This document shows positions 62,746 through 64,000 of a stretch of 64,000 bases of DNA, in pieces. A program made the translations under genes and the position numbers. Under the pieces are notes generated by a model. That model was not told the DNA's origin, did not search any database, and was given only the letters and a program-made list of their open reading frames with translations. The stretch is taken from the NCBI GenBank assembly GCA_021613535.1, contig CP075494.1, positions 2,914,001 to 2,978,000 on the forward strand. Direction: 5' to 3'. Origin of the DNA: Adineta vaga. Lineage: Eukaryota; Rotifera. The stretch's first letter is position 1. Each line of letters opens with the position of its first letter.

Positions 62746-63024
62746 TCATTGTTCACTTGTTATATTTAATTGTTTAAGTTGATTAAATTCATATTTTCTG
62801 GCAAAATTATTTTCTTCATTTATTTCAATTGATTTTGATGTGAATTCTGTTAGACAATAAGGAATAATATGTTCAGAATCACTTGTATCTTTAACTAAAG
62901 TATTTATATAAAGACAATGTTGTTGAATATCATTATGATATTTTTCATCTATTAGATAAAGATTTATTTGGGGTATACCAATGACCAGATGAATTAGAAA
63001 AACTAAACCAAACAATGTCTTCAT
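62746..63024 (-). pseudogene. 5' fragment of a secreted protein, broken by stops
   Basis: Start chosen at 63024 because it begins a clean signal peptide (MKTLFGLVFLIHLVIGIPQ); the longer frame to 63126 adds an implausible leader. The protein runs 93 residues with two Cys and ends NITSEQ at a TGA. The same frame then continues YHWSAPNKYN before a second TGA, and an NITSxQL..W.APID-like motif is one I recall from large bdelloid extracellular proteins. It is therefore probably the remains of the first exon of a larger gene. If real as it stands, it would be a small secreted protein. Confidence 0.4.
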
Positions 63025-63126
63025 ATCGAATATGATTTGATTATGAAACAATGTTTTTTTCTGCATGAAAAATATATTTATCCTAACATCTGTTGTTTCC
63101 TGAGAGAAAGAGAAAGTGGGTGTCAA

Positions 63127-64000
63127 CTCATTTTGTTAGAAATCATAAAATAAATATTCTTTATTCACTTTTTAATATGACATATGTATTCAATTAGAGA
63201 TGTGTTTGAACGATAAAACTGCTAAATGAGATTATTAGTCAACAGACAACTATCGAAGTCTAAGTATAGTTTTGAGTTAAAGTGGTAAATGATGAGTTGA
63301 GATACGAGAAGAAAAAGAATACTTCCTCTTCGAATATAGAAGAAACAACATTAACTATGGATGATAGAATTGTATACCTGTCACTGCAAATAAAGATTCA
63401 TTGGTATTCAACTGAACGTCAAAGGAATATCTATTACAATTGAAACTGTTCGATTATTGTTATGTTAATTTCTACGCTTCGAACTAACGGTCTGCTTGTG
63501 AAAATAGTAAATCAAAATTTGGTTTGATATTATTACTTGCCTTTGATGAAACACTATCGTTCTAAGCACTTGATTTCTATTGAATTATAATTATATTGGA
63601 AGTGTTATTCTTCATTTCAGGATTGAATACTTGTCTGAATCTTCCAATTTAATTAATACCTCTTGCTCATCTTTTTGGTTTATCAGATGAGTACGGTGTG
63701 CAACCTCAACTTTATTTCTTTTTTTTATAGATTACTTCGTTATCTTTCTGTTTCCCTTTACATTTAAAAAAATACTTGTAAAACGACATATTCTCAAAGT
63801 CTCGGAATACTTTATAATATCTCTGAAATAGATGAAAGATATAAGACAGAGCATATGTGACCATCAAAGAAGATAAATCAGATCATCTTCTAACAAATTT
63901 TATTGAAAATTAATTAAGATAATATTACGATTAATTAGAGAGAATAAGCGAGATTAGAATAAATGATTACAAAGTTCAAATGTGTATTCAACTGTCATGA
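63127..64000. other. Intergenic region to window end
   Basis: About 0.9 kb AT-rich; no gene, RNA or repeat recognised. Confidence 0.5.

Overview
The window looks like nuclear DNA of a bdelloid rotifer (Adineta/Rotaria type; moderate confidence). It is AT-rich and gene-dense. Introns are mostly about 50-65 nt with plain GT-AG ends. Several gene types I associate with bdelloids occur together: ADP-ribosyltransferase plus kinesin-light-chain-like TPR proteins, expanded rhodopsin-like GPCRs, LicD/fukutin-like proteins, and enzymes more typical of bacteria or fungi (DyP peroxidase, an alginate-lyase-family polysaccharide lyase). Short patches built from TGTGGG, which to my knowledge is the bdelloid telomere unit, are scattered through the intergenic DNA. 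No rRNA, tRNA or CRISPR was seen.

Layout. 0-10.5 kb: a membrane/secreted protein running off the left edge, an SSUH2-like zinc-finger protein, a two-HKD phospholipase D, a tandem-alpha-crystallin small heat shock protein, and a head-to-head pair of unrecognised paralogues. 11-17.6 kb: a GPCR, a repeat-rich gap, and a long intronless, GC-richer vWA protein. 17.8-24.1 kb: a voltage-gated proton channel (Hv1) gene whose first codons are split from the rest by a full-length, nearly intact APE-type LINE (18844-24102) flanked by a perfect 13-bp target duplication. 25-31.5 kb: an astacin metalloprotease, a tandemly duplicated secreted prepropeptide gene whose two copies share the signal and pro region and differ completely in the mature peptide, and a secreted-type protein with an ITFDDL domain. 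32-35 kb: an unrecognised multi-exon gene with an in-frame stop, and a small EF-hand protein. 36-40 kb: two paralogous GPCRs. 41.4-50 kb: ART-TPR gene, a mosaic of gene fragments, DyP peroxidase, a group II PLP decarboxylase and a DUF3431-like type II membrane protein. 50-53 kb: a GPCR and a polysaccharide lyase. 53.7-62.6 kb: a receptor-like single-pass membrane protein and its nonsense-riddled paralogue, enclosing two divergent LicD genes and a broken NHL-repeat gene. The right end has a small decayed gene fragment and no other gene.

The genes do not form one pathway; this is an ordinary mixed eukaryotic locus. The interest lies in its dynamics: (i) a very recent LINE insertion in Hv1, (ii) a peptide family diversifying exactly at a dibasic cleavage site, (iii) a dispersed family of 40-65 bp foldback elements with telomere-like arms (TTGAGGGTGTGGGTG ... 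CACCCACACCCTCAA), one of which sits exactly at the breakpoint of a mosaic fragment duplication, and (iv) several otherwise well-preserved genes carrying single nonsense or frameshift lesions. Exon boundaries were derived by eye from splice consensus and reading-frame continuity. No database search was possible, and family names rest on recognised motifs.
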